A DNA stretch of 64,000 nucleotides from Paenibacillus sinopodophylli (GCF_005930355.1 NZ_VDBO01000004.1:351923-415922), one strand, 5' to 3'. Numbered from the stretch's first letter, positions 25,704 through 33,971 are shown. Notes: generated by a model from the sequence alone, not told the origin. Numbers and translations: made by a program.

Positions 25704-26762
25704 TTAGACTGCTCCCTGTGACAGTGAGTTTTCCCCTGTTGTCAAGCGATGCCCTGACTCTCCCTGTGCGGCAGACGCTCTTATCTCGTCCATAACGATC
25801 ATGCCTTCGATGGCCTCCTCCAACGTAACCGCCAGTTCTCCCTCACCGAACAGCTTGGCAGCGAACGAGCCATAAATATGACGTACCGCATCCATATCTC
25901 CCCGATAGCTCTTCTTGCCGGAATAAGAGGAGAGAACTGGGTTTGGTAGCCCGTTCTTCAGTTGCAGGGATGCTTCGCCCTGACCTGTGATCTGAAGGGT
26001 TCCGAACTCCCCGCCGACAATCCACTGCGGGTCGGCTGCGTGGGAGCCGAAGTGGATGCCCAGCATAAGCAGAATGCCGTTATCCAGCTCAAGATGGGCC
26101 ATCACGCAATCCTCAGCGTCACCTTTTCCTAGGCGTAAACGATGGATCATCGCGCTCACGCTTGTTCGCCTGCCAAGCTTGAGATGAAGCAGCTGGTCTA
26201 TCAGGTGTACGCCCCAGTCCAGCAGCGCCCCCCCGCCATAGGCGCTCTCGTCACGCCAAGAAGGTCGGAATGACTGTACGCCAAACGAGGCACCCGAGCC
26301 GAATTGATGATGGCGTCGTTCAACGAATTGAATCCGGCCCAGCACGCCGCTCTGCAGCACCTCCTCCAGAATCGCCATGCCGGGATCGAATCGTTTGTTA
26401 TGAAACACCGTGACAATCCCGCCATGCTTATAGGACAGCTCCCTCAGCAGCATCGCTTCTTCCCCGTTGACAGTCACGGGCTTCTCAATGAGCACATGCT
26501 TGCCGCGGCGCAGCACCTCTGAAGCGATCGCGTAGTGGCTGTGCGGAGGCGTCGCAATCAATACCGCTTCCGCCTCTCCGTCCAGAAGCTCATCGAGCCG
26601 CTCCCAAGCCGTCAAGCCTCTGCGCTCCGCCAGCTGTCGTCTTTGCGGTATCAGGTCGAATACACCGCAGATGTGATATTCCTGCATCTTCCTCAGTAGC
26701 GGCAGATGGGTTAACTCGACGATACGACCAAATCCTGCGATCCCCAGGTTCACCTGCTTCAT
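25704..26762 (-). CDS. Gfo/Idh/MocA-family NAD(P)-dependent oxidoreductase
   Basis: 352 residues: an N-terminal Rossmann fold (GIAGFGRIVELTHLP), the family EKP motif (VLIEKPVTVNGEEA) and the C-terminal substrate-binding domain with GGGALLDWGVHLIDQLL. These enzymes oxidise a sugar or cyclitol hydroxyl. The start overlaps the carrier-1 stop by four bases, and the DegT aminotransferase follows immediately, implying successive oxidation and amination at one carbon. Confidence 0.88.
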   Translation of the reverse strand: MKQVNLGIAGFGRIVELTHLPLLRKMQEYHICGVFDLIPQRRQLAERRGLTAWERLDELLDGEAEAVLIATPPHSHYAIASEVLRRGKHVLIEKPVTVNGEEAMLLRELSYKHGGIVTVFHNKRFDPGMAILEEVLQSGVLGRIQFVERRHHQFGSGASFGVQSFRPSWRDESAYGGGALLDWGVHLIDQLLHLKLGRRTSVSAMIHRLRLGKGDAEDCVMAHLELDNGILLMLGIHFGSHAADPQWIVGGEFGTLQITGQGEASLQLKNGLPNPVLSSYSGKKSYRGDMDAVRHIYGSFAAKLFGEGELAVTLEEAIEGMIVMDEIRASAAQGESGHRLTTGENSLSQGAV

Positions 26763-27028
26763 CGAAGGGCGGCTCCTGATTTCTGTAAGGCAACAACAAA
26801 ATCCGTCAAGCTGCCAACTGTGGCGAACACGCTAGGATCAACGTCCTCTTCAGGAAAAGCCACTTCAAAATACTCTTCAATATATACGGCAAGCTGAAGA
26901 ATCATAATGGAGTCCAGGTTCAAATCCTCGTTCAGTCTATCTGTTTCGTTTAGCTCATCAGGTGCTGCAACATCCAGCTCCTCCGCGATAATCTTGCGCA
27001 GCCCTTCAACAATGCGATTGCGTTCCAT
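26759..27028 (-). CDS. Free-standing carrier protein (carrier 1)
   Basis: 89 residues from the ATG at 27028, with GGAGGAGG seven bases upstream. Attachment Ser40 lies in DLNLDSIMILQL, followed by VYIEEYFEVAFPEEDV. The stop of ligase 1 overlaps this start by one base (TAATG), so ligase 1 is the natural charging enzyme. Confidence 0.88.
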   Translation of the reverse strand: MERNRIVEGLRKIIAEELDVAAPDELNETDRLNEDLNLDSIMILQLAVYIEEYFEVAFPEEDVDPSVFATVGSLTDFVVALQKSGAALR

Positions 27029-28383
27029 TATTGTTCCTCCTCCCATTTACGAAGCCATCTTCTGCTTATTTTTCCCGACGTCTTGCGCGGGATTTCATCC
27101 ACTAGCCTTACTGCGCTCGGTACTTTGTAGCCGGGCAACAGCTTCGAACACTCTGCTCGAACCGCTTCCGCGCCGATCTTTCCGTCGGCCACAATCATCG
27201 CCTTGACTGTCTCTCCCCACACGGAGTGAGCAGCCCCATACACGACCACCTCCCTCACGCCATCAAGTCCGGCAATCGCACGTTCCACCTCGCTAGGCAT
27301 AACCTTCTGACCCGATACATTAATCAGATCGTCCAGCCTGCTCAGCACCCGAAGTTCACCTCCAGCCGTTACGACCCCTATATCCCCCGTCCTCACAACC
27401 TTCATGCCGTTTCTTACCACGAGTTCTCCTCCGGTGCCTTCGGATGAGACCGTGCCTTCGCTATGCTCCTCCGACAGTCTCTCCTCTCTGACATGCAGAT
27501 GGGCCAGCGGCCGCCCCACCTCGTCGGGGCGCTCCGGACCTGCCTTTAGTGAGATGCAGCCGATTTCAGAGCAGCCATACTGCTGCCAAACCTCACCCGA
27601 CGTCGCCCTCAGCTTCTCCAGCATTCTTTCGGTTAAGGGAGCACCAGAGCTGATCGCCTTGCGGTAACGAACCTCACCTTTGCTAAGCGAATCCATGAGT
27701 CCATATAAGAAAGGAACGGCGTAGACGATACTGTCTGGGTTATCACGGATATGGCGCAATGCAGCCTTCGGATTCCGGGTATGAACGACATGCGGGATAT
27801 CCTCTCTCGCCCATGCGGCCAACACGCCCGTAATAAGGCCATATGAGTGGGACACCGGCACAAGCACAAGCGGGGGTTCCCCGCCTGCGGCCGCAAGTGA
27901 GCTATTGTAGCTTAGCGCCTCCCACGCGATATCGGACCAAGACCGGCTGATTAGCTTCGGATCGCCGGTCGTACCTGAGCTGAACTGCAGCAGCGATGGC
28001 TCAAATTGAGGCTCCCTTCCTTCCGCAGCTCTAATGAGCGTTGAGCGGATTTTCTCGGGTTCTGGTACCTTGTCCTCATGTTCCGGCATTCGTAGAGAAA
28101 GCGCTTGCAGAGGCGCGTCTAGAAGCAACGCCCTGCAGCCTGCACTCGTCGCCATTGCCGCTGCTTCATCGGTCGGCGTGTCTCCGTGAAGCAGCAGCGC
28201 CGAGGCATGATGCTCACGGAAATAGACCACCGCGGCCAAGATGTCTACCGGATCGCGCAGCTTTATCGCGTAGCGATGTCCTTCGGGCGAGCGGCACGGC
28301 CCCAGTTCACTGATCACCCGCATCCGCGATACGAACTGTACTTTGCTCCAGGTATTCCCGTCTACTTTCAGCATAGGATCCAT
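27028..28383 (-). CDS. Adenylate-forming ligase (ligase 1), first gene of the main biosynthetic operon
   Basis: 451 residues from the ATG at 28383, which has AAGGAG ten bases upstream. The longer open frame to 28464 would run through the promoter. Motifs: FSSGTTGDPK (134-143), QYGCSEIG (268-275), and the C-terminal catalytic Lys in IPRKTSGKISRR. It activates a carboxylic acid and loads carrier 1, whose gene overlaps its stop codon. It might be the AsbC counterpart for 3,4-dihydroxybenzoate or use another acid. The N-terminal subdomain is short, as in aryl-acid ligases of free-standing systems. Confidence 0.83.
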   Translation of the reverse strand: MDPMLKVDGNTWSKVQFVSRMRVISELGPCRSPEGHRYAIKLRDPVDILAAVVYFREHHASALLLHGDTPTDEAAAMATSAGCRALLLDAPLQALSLRMPEHEDKVPEPEKIRSTLIRAAEGREPQFEPSLLQFSSGTTGDPKLISRSWSDIAWEALSYNSSLAAAGGEPPLVLVPVSHSYGLITGVLAAWAREDIPHVVHTRNPKAALRHIRDNPDSIVYAVPFLYGLMDSLSKGEVRYRKAISSGAPLTERMLEKLRATSGEVWQQYGCSEIGCISLKAGPERPDEVGRPLAHLHVREERLSEEHSEGTVSSEGTGGELVVRNGMKVVRTGDIGVVTAGGELRVLSRLDDLINVSGQKVMPSEVERAIAGLDGVREVVVYGAAHSVWGETVKAMIVADGKIGAEAVRAECSKLLPGYKVPSAVRLVDEIPRKTSGKISRRWLRKWEEEQ

Positions 28384-28408
28384 AGCGCAACAACTCCTTT
28401 TTCTTACG

Positions 28409-28455
28409 ATTCTAGGGTTGTCCACCGCCTTATACAATATATAATTCTTCAGAAT
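28409..28455 (-). promoter_or_regulatory. Promoter and operator candidate of the main biosynthetic operon
   Basis: Minus-strand TTGTAT (28432-28437), a 17-base spacer and TAGAAT (28409-28414) form a good sigma-A promoter about 25 bases ahead of the ligase 1 ATG. Just upstream lie TTATA/TATAA over the -35 and the inverted repeat ATTCT-TC-AGAAT (28444-28455), possible regulator sites. No Fur box is visible. Confidence 0.55.
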
Positions 28456-28456
28456 G

Positions 28457-28834
28457 TGCGCCATTTTTCAGGATTGGCGAAGCTCCCGAGACGCATCTGA
28501 CACCTATCGACGGGACTCCCTATTATTCGACCAAATACTCGCCTATGCTTTGCTCTGCCAAGCATGGATGCCAGCCCCACCTAGACTCATTCATGTACAA
28601 AATTCGCCTTCGCAGAATGCACGGCCTCGCATCTCCACGTTCAGTGAGCGCCTACAACTTATGAAGATCAAGTAAATATCGCATCATCCTTCAAAGACAT
28701 CACTGGTCTCAACTACAGCATGCATGCTTTTCGTCAATTTTTACCATAATAACGCGAACAGCAACATTAACGATTTTAGTTTCGTTATTATTTTTTGAAA
28801 AACAAAATAAACGACACCAAGGAGATTGAATAGG
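28457..28834. other. Intergenic region between divergent operons, no gene found
   Basis: No convincing coding frame is present. Near the right end TAACGA and TCGTTA form a small stem (about 28768-28786) followed by ATTATTTTTT on the plus strand, an attenuator-like structure roughly 50 bases ahead of the lipoprotein gene. Confidence 0.4.
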
Positions 28835-29359
28835 ATGAAAAAAAATTATTTTGCTTTTATGCTCGTTATAGCGCTTGGATTGGTGCTGACTGCATGCTCG
28901 GATGCCGGCTCAAATAATAACGCAGGCGGAAACACCTCCGCAAACAAAGAACAAAGCGTCGTTACGACGAAAACAACCAAAGAAATCGTTGACGGAATGC
29001 TTGCTGCTATCGAACAGCCAGCGCTAATCGATATGAACGGCGATATGGTGAAGCAAATGTTCTATATTGACCCTGCTCTGATGGAAGAATATACGATCAT
29101 GTCCCCCATGATGAATGTCAAAACCAATGAAATTGCCTTGTTCAAAGTAAAGGATGCCAAGGATATCGCAGCCATTGAAGAAGGTGCGAAAAAACGCGCC
29201 GCGGACGTGCAAAAAACGTTCGAAACCTATCTTCAGGATCAATATGAAAATGCCAAAAACTATAAGCTCGTAACGAAAGGCAACTACGTATTATTCGTTA
29301 TTTCCGAGGAAGCAGATAAATTCCTTGCTGCCTTCGATACGTATTTCGAGCAAAAATAA
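28835..29359 (+). CDS. DUF4358-like lipoprotein
   Basis: 174 residues from the ATG at 28835 (AAGGAG upstream; an in-frame TTG at 28826 is less likely). A signal peptide ends in the lipobox LTAC, followed by an Asn/Gly-rich linker. The mature part (VDGMLAAIEQPALIDMNGD, FYIDPALMEEYTIMSPMMNVKTNEIALFKVKD) matches my memory of the DUF4358 family, often found with MBOAT and DHHW genes as here. It presumably sits on the outer face of the membrane beside the O-acylation machinery. Its molecular role is unknown. Confidence 0.75.
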   Translation: MKKNYFAFMLVIALGLVLTACSDAGSNNNAGGNTSANKEQSVVTTKTTKEIVDGMLAAIEQPALIDMNGDMVKQMFYIDPALMEEYTIMSPMMNVKTNEIALFKVKDAKDIAAIEEGAKKRAADVQKTFETYLQDQYENAKNYKLVTKGNYVLFVISEEADKFLAAFDTYFEQK

Positions 29360-29364
29360 CGAGT

Positions 29365-30747
29365 ATGGTATTCAGCAGCCTACTATTTCTCTTTCTGTTC
29401 CTGCCTGCCGTGCTGCTGCTCTATTTCGTGTCACCGTGGCGAATCAAAAACCTTGTTTTGTTCGCGACAAGCCTCGTCTTCTACGCATGGGGAGAACCCA
29501 TATACATTGCAATCATGCTGCTCTCTACGATTGCGGACTACAGCTTCGGACTGCTGCTCAGCAATCCGAAGCGCAGCAGCACGCAGCGGAAAGGGATCGT
29601 TGTCGCCTCGATCATCATCAATTTAACTCTGCTGGGGTACTTCAAATACGCCGACTTCCTCATTCAGAATGTCAACAGCTTATTCGGCATGCAAATCCCT
29701 TTAACGGAGCTGGCGCTGCCAATCGGTATTTCCTTCTATACCTTCCAATCGATGTCCTACATTATTGACGTCTATAGGGGAACGGCCAAAGCGCAGCGCA
29801 ATTGGCTCGACTTCGGTACATTCGTTGCTTTGTTTCCACAGCTTGTCGCGGGACCCATCGTACAGTATTCGACGATTGCCGAACAGCTTCGCCATCGTGT
29901 CGTCAACGTCGAGCTGTTCGCGGAAGGCGTACGACGCTTTATTATCGGATTAGCTAAAAAAGTGCTTTTAGCCAACAATATTGGTTTATTATGGAATACC
30001 GTTTCAAGCACGGGTACAGAATCACTTCCCGTCCTTACCGCTTGGATTGGTATTATCGCCTTTGCATTTCAGATCTATTTCGATTTCAGCGGGTATTCGG
30101 ATATGGCAATCGGCCTTGGTATGATGTTCGGCTTCCGTTTCAATGAAAACTTCAACCGCCCTTATACGGCGCAAAGCATTACTGACTTTTGGAGACGCTG
30201 GCATATATCGCTTAGCACCTGGTTCAGGGACTATCTGTACATTCCATTAGGCGGGAACCGCAACGGGCCTTGGAAGCAGCTTCGCAACATTATGATCGTA
30301 TGGCTGCTGACCGGTATCTGGCATGGAGCAAGCTGGAACTTCCTGCTTTGGGGCTTGTATTTCGGGGTCGTTCTCGTCTTCGAGAAATGGTTCGTATTAA
30401 AGCTTATGCAGAGAATGCCTGCTTGGATTCGGCATGTCTACGCGCTGCTTCTCATTCTAATCGGCTGGGTGTTTTTCGCATTTGAAGATTTATCAATAAT
30501 GGGCGCGTATCTGGCTGCCATGTTCGGCGTGAATCATCAGCCTTTATGGAACAATGAATCGCTGTATCTGTTATATACAAATGCAATTCTGCTCGTCTTA
30601 TTAGTCATTGCGTCTTTGCCAAAGCGCCAACATGAAACCGGCTTTGGCCCGGCCATCCAGCTTGGCTGGCATGCCTTGCTTTTCTTTATGTCCGTAGCTT
30701 ATTTAGTCGATGCTACCTTTAATCCATTCTTATATTTCCGATTTTAA
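29365..30747 (+). CDS. MBOAT-family membrane O-acyltransferase (AlgI-like)
   Basis: 460 residues with about eleven hydrophobic segments. Diagnostic stretches are WRRWHISLSTWFRDYLYIPLGG (about 274-295) and the catalytic His in GIWHGASWNFLLWG (about 317-330). It moves acyl (usually acetyl) groups across the membrane for attachment to an extracellular polymer. It begins five bases after the lipoprotein gene with only a weak ribosome site, suggesting coupling, and is followed by a DHHW protein that would complete the transfer outside. The acceptor polymer is not known. Confidence 0.9.
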   Translation: MVFSSLLFLFLFLPAVLLLYFVSPWRIKNLVLFATSLVFYAWGEPIYIAIMLLSTIADYSFGLLLSNPKRSSTQRKGIVVASIIINLTLLGYFKYADFLIQNVNSLFGMQIPLTELALPIGISFYTFQSMSYIIDVYRGTAKAQRNWLDFGTFVALFPQLVAGPIVQYSTIAEQLRHRVVNVELFAEGVRRFIIGLAKKVLLANNIGLLWNTVSSTGTESLPVLTAWIGIIAFAFQIYFDFSGYSDMAIGLGMMFGFRFNENFNRPYTAQSITDFWRRWHISLSTWFRDYLYIPLGGNRNGPWKQLRNIMIVWLLTGIWHGASWNFLLWGLYFGVVLVFEKWFVLKLMQRMPAWIRHVYALLLILIGWVFFAFEDLSIMGAYLAAMFGVNHQPLWNNESLYLLYTNAILLVLLVIASLPKRQHETGFGPAIQLGWHALLFFMSVAYLVDATFNPFLYFRF

Positions 30748-30771
30748 CGAACAAGGAAGGAGGCCTCTGCA

Positions 30772-31920
30772 TTGAGCAAGATGACGGATCGCATATATGT
30801 ATGGGGCTTCGTCGGCCTTTTGTTCACCATGTCAGTATTGTTTTTTCTATTGCCAATTCAACCGTTCTCGAATGTAGAAAACCGCACGCTGCAGAAGGCA
30901 CCTCAGCTGACCTGGGACAGCCTGTGGTCCAAAACATTTTCAGACGAGTCAGAAAGCTTCGTTACCGATCATTTTCCATTCCGCAACCAGTGGGTGTGGA
31001 CGAAGTCTATGCTTGAACAGCTGCGGCTTCAACAGGAGAACAACGGTATCTACAAAGGGGCAGACGGTTATTTATTCGAGAAGCTGAGCGTACCTGTTTA
31101 TGAAGATATAAAGGCGTACACCGCTGCGGTGCAGCTATATGCACAGAAGCACCCCAACACGAATATTACGTTCATGCTTGCCCCTACTTCAATCGGATTG
31201 TATCCGGAGCGGTTGCCATGGCTCGCTCAGGCTTACCCGCAGAATGAGGTGAATGGCTTTATCGGCAAGCAGGTGCAAGACAGCCTGAACTTTATAGACG
31301 GCTTTGACTTTCTCGGCAGCGCAGCGAGCGCAGATCGACCTATTTATTATAAAACAGACCACCACTGGACTACGTATGGCGCCTACCTTGCCTATTTCGC
31401 ATATGCCCAGCAAATGGGCTGGACGCCGGTTGCTGAGAAGGACTTTACCATTGAAACGATTACCCACTCGTTTCTTGGCAGCTATCATACGCGCAGTCAG
31501 TTCATTGGCTTAGAACCGGATTCCATTGAAGTCTATAAGGACAAAAACGGCATCCAAACCAATATGTATATTGCCGATACGGACCAAACGGTAGGCAGCA
31601 TGTACGATCCGAGCTATTTGGCGAAAAAAGATAAGTATTCGTACTTCCTAGGCGGCGTCCATGCACTTCTAACTTTACACAGCACGCTTCCCGCTGAGCG
31701 GGTTGAGCTGAATAAGATACTCGTCATCAAAGATTCTTACGCCCATAGTTTCCTCCCCTTTCTAACCCAGCATGTACAGGATATACATGTCATTGACATT
31801 CGCTACTATAATGGCAGCATTAGCGATTATATGGCGGAGAACGGCATCGAAGATGTACTCATGCTTTTCAATACGACAACGTTTATTGGCGAGCGCAATT
31901 TGCTCAAGCTGAACTATTAA
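30772..31920 (+). CDS. DHHW/AlgX-like secreted or membrane-anchored acyltransferase
   Basis: 382 residues starting at TTG (30772), which has GGAGG eight bases upstream. One N-terminal membrane helix (about 10-30) precedes an SGNH-like domain with KTDHHWTTYGAY (DHHW motif) and the presumed nucleophile region VIKDSYAHSF. It is the usual partner of AlgI-type MBOAT proteins and would place the acyl group on a cell-surface polysaccharide. Confidence 0.85.
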   Translation: MSKMTDRIYVWGFVGLLFTMSVLFFLLPIQPFSNVENRTLQKAPQLTWDSLWSKTFSDESESFVTDHFPFRNQWVWTKSMLEQLRLQQENNGIYKGADGYLFEKLSVPVYEDIKAYTAAVQLYAQKHPNTNITFMLAPTSIGLYPERLPWLAQAYPQNEVNGFIGKQVQDSLNFIDGFDFLGSAASADRPIYYKTDHHWTTYGAYLAYFAYAQQMGWTPVAEKDFTIETITHSFLGSYHTRSQFIGLEPDSIEVYKDKNGIQTNMYIADTDQTVGSMYDPSYLAKKDKYSYFLGGVHALLTLHSTLPAERVELNKILVIKDSYAHSFLPFLTQHVQDIHVIDIRYYNGSISDYMAENGIEDVLMLFNTTTFIGERNLLKLNY

Positions 31921-31998
31921 AGCAGCAGCGCAAGCGGAAGAATGGTTTTGTTCGCCTAGCGATAACAGTATGCCTATGTTTCGATCAACCGATATGGC

Positions 31999-32215
31999 CT
32001 AGCAAGAATTTGCTCGATGAATTGCCGGAGGACACAGCTCATCGGGCAATTCATCGAAACCGAAAAAGCGCTGATCCTGCACCTCTTCTTCTTCCGTTCT
32101 CAGCCCCCGTGAATGCTGTACACACATAAGCCGAAACCACATTATGAACTTCATCCCCGCGCGGATACTAATAATAGAATCCTGAACCTACCACTTTTAA
32201 GAGATCCATCATATA
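31999..32215 (-). pseudogene. Remnant of a NUDIX hydrolase gene
   Basis: Reading the minus strand, one frame gives MMDLLKVVGSGFYY, a TAG stop, then YPRGDEVHNVVSAYVCTAFT; a second frame continues EEEEVQDQRFFGFDELPDEL to a TAG at 31999. Joined across a stop and a frameshift these form the C-terminal half of a NUDIX protein. The NUDIX box itself is missing, so the gene is dead and truncated. A 13-bp inverted repeat (TCGATGAATTGCC at 32014-32026 and its complement at 32045-32057) lies inside the remnant. Confidence 0.65.
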
Positions 32216-32255
32216 ACCCATGGCTTCATTTTCTTTCCTAGTAATTTGCTTGCAC

Positions 32256-32284
32256 TGTAAACTTTCTTTAAGGTAACACGTTGT
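32256..32284 (+). promoter_or_regulatory. Candidate autoregulated ECF-sigma promoter
   Basis: TGTAAAC (32256-32262), a 16-base spacer and CGTTGT (32279-32284) resemble Bacillus ECF promoters (TGAAAC-N16-CGTC/A) and lie just ahead of the sigma-factor gene, which would allow autoregulation. Confidence 0.45.
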
Positions 32285-32303
32285 ATGAGGTAAGGAGGCA
32301 GTT

Positions 32304-32810
32304 ATGGCAAAACAAACGATGAATGATTTTCTTCGAGAGACAGGAACTCTTCTATATCGATATTTGCGCAAGCGTGGACTTTCCCACGAGGATGCTGAAG
32401 ATATTGCACAGGATACCTGTTACAAATTTTTGTTGCATAAAGACGGCATACGCGCAGAGATCGTCATGAGTTGGTTATTCCGAGTAGCAGCGAATCAATT
32501 CTATGATGTCAAAAGAAAAGAGAAACGGCAGTCAGCAATCCCTGTCGACGACGTTCCTCTACTATCCTTGACTAATCTTCCAGAGAGCAACCTTATGCAC
32601 GCAGAAGGTGCCAGACATGTCAGAGAGGTGCTTGAGACTCTTTCACCCTTGCATCAGGAATTGTTAATTCTGAAATATGAAATGGGCTTATCCTACAAGC
32701 AGATTTCATCCCTATTAAACAAAAATGAGAACACGCTTAAAACCCATGTGGGACGGGCTAAAGAAATGTTTATAAAAAACTTTAAGGAGGATCATTACGA
32801 TGGTCAGTGA
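32304..32810 (+). CDS. ECF-type RNA polymerase sigma factor
   Basis: 168 residues: region 2 (HEDAEDIAQDTCYKFL, SWLFRVAANQFYDVKRKEKR) and region 4 (LSPLHQELLILKYEMGLSYKQISSLLNKNENTLKTHVGRAKEMF). The ATG at 32304 follows AAGGAGG. Its 3' end overlaps by 11 bases the gene for a membrane protein of anti-sigma type, so the two form a stress-response pair, probably for envelope stress. Confidence 0.92.
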   Translation: MAKQTMNDFLRETGTLLYRYLRKRGLSHEDAEDIAQDTCYKFLLHKDGIRAEIVMSWLFRVAANQFYDVKRKEKRQSAIPVDDVPLLSLTNLPESNLMHAEGARHVREVLETLSPLHQELLILKYEMGLSYKQISSLLNKNENTLKTHVGRAKEMFIKNFKEDHYDGQ

Positions 32811-33798
32811 TTTGAATCATTTTTCGTTCGATGAGAAAGAGACCAAAAAACTAATTAGGAAAGCAAAGGTATGGTCTACCCTGCGTACCATAGGCATTGT
32901 CATTATCATAACGCCGATCACGCTCCTATTACTGTGGTATGGGTTTCGGCAATGGTCGCATGCGGAAGCTCAAAAGACGATGAACGAAATTATCGCTTTT
33001 AATGAAATTAGTGGCCCGAACACGCATATCAGCAATCAAACCTACCAAGCCAATTGGTTCGGGGGCGAAATCGAAACCAAAACCTATAAGGTCATCGGAA
33101 ATAAGCCCTACATATGGGAGCCGGTTGAACGGAAATATAACCTGCTTGGTTCTTCCTCTAGGGAATACGGCTCGTTCGGTCCGATTGCAATGGAGAAATC
33201 CGAATCATTAGCCGAATCCAGCCAATTGTATCGTTATAATGCGTACACCGGCGATAGAGAACTGTTTTTTTATCACCCGAAAATCACTTATGATCGCTAT
33301 AGAGATAGCATCAGCGAGCTGGATAAGCTGAAAAAAACAAATGTCGTTGAGCTTGGATTATCCTTCGATCAGCCCTACACGCTTCAAGAAATCGAGGACA
33401 GACTCCCGCCTGGGATACATCCTGTATGGTGGTGGGTCGATGCCTACAAGGATGACCGAATCACGTATATGAGCCAAGGTCAGCAGACAGTAAACGCTGA
33501 ATCTGTATTCGTATATGGCTTTCATGCTGAGCAATTCGAGCCTTTTGGCGGAGTCGATTCTTTTATTGCAAATATCGAGCAATTGCGAAAACAGAGCAAG
33601 AGCTTCAAATGGAGCGCAGAGCAAGCTTACGAATCGCTAGTAGGAGACAACGGCAAACTCGAGGAGCAGGATATCAAAATCATTGGTGCGATTGTTACCG
33701 GTACAGCCGAGCAGCTAGGCACGCTGAGGAATCAGCCTTATATTAGGGCATCTACATTCGGAGTCATTACCGAAACGATTGATTCCTTCGACGAATAA
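32800..33798 (+). CDS. Membrane anti-sigma factor
   Basis: 332 residues. A short cytoplasmic N-terminus (FSFDEKETKKLIRKAK) that would bind the sigma factor is followed by one membrane helix (about 28-48) and a large external domain resembling the Sigma_reg_C family (PIAMEKSESLAESSQLYRYN, FYHPKITYD, LSFDQPYTLQEIEDRLP). AAGGAGG lies nine bases upstream of the ATG, within the sigma gene. It should hold the sigma factor inactive until an envelope signal is sensed. Confidence 0.82.
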   Translation: MVSDLNHFSFDEKETKKLIRKAKVWSTLRTIGIVIIITPITLLLLWYGFRQWSHAEAQKTMNEIIAFNEISGPNTHISNQTYQANWFGGEIETKTYKVIGNKPYIWEPVERKYNLLGSSSREYGSFGPIAMEKSESLAESSQLYRYNAYTGDRELFFYHPKITYDRYRDSISELDKLKKTNVVELGLSFDQPYTLQEIEDRLPPGIHPVWWWVDAYKDDRITYMSQGQQTVNAESVFVYGFHAEQFEPFGGVDSFIANIEQLRKQSKSFKWSAEQAYESLVGDNGKLEEQDIKIIGAIVTGTAEQLGTLRNQPYIRASTFGVITETIDSFDE

Positions 33799-33902
33799 GC
33801 TATACATGAATAGGCTTCACGATCTGTTCCTTTCAATATCCAACTTCCATTTCGATAATATTAATTATTAGAGTTAGTATGCAGCATAGTGAACAAAAAC
33901 AA

Positions 33903-33925
33903 GCTGTCGAGACTTGCTCGACAGC
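33903..33925 (-). terminator. Terminator of the siderophore-binding protein gene
   Basis: GCTGTCGAG and CTCGACAGC form a perfect 9-bp stem with a five-base loop, followed by TTGTTTTTG on the minus strand. Confidence 0.85.
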
Positions 33926-33971
33926 CTGTACACATCATAATGCCACAAAAATCAGGTAATACATTCAATCC

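Noticed and set aside
11752..28383. NRPS or PKS modules
   Set aside because: No condensation, ketosynthase, acyltransferase or thioesterase domain was seen. All adenylating and carrier proteins are separate polypeptides.
28384..28464. Upstream extension of ligase 1 by 27 codons
   Set aside because: It would translate the -10 and -35 elements. The ATG at 28383 has AAGGAG at good spacing.
28384..28834. Fur box controlling the biosynthetic cluster
   Set aside because: I looked for GATAAT/ATTATC half-sites here and between 14282 and 14399 and found none, so iron control is not claimed.
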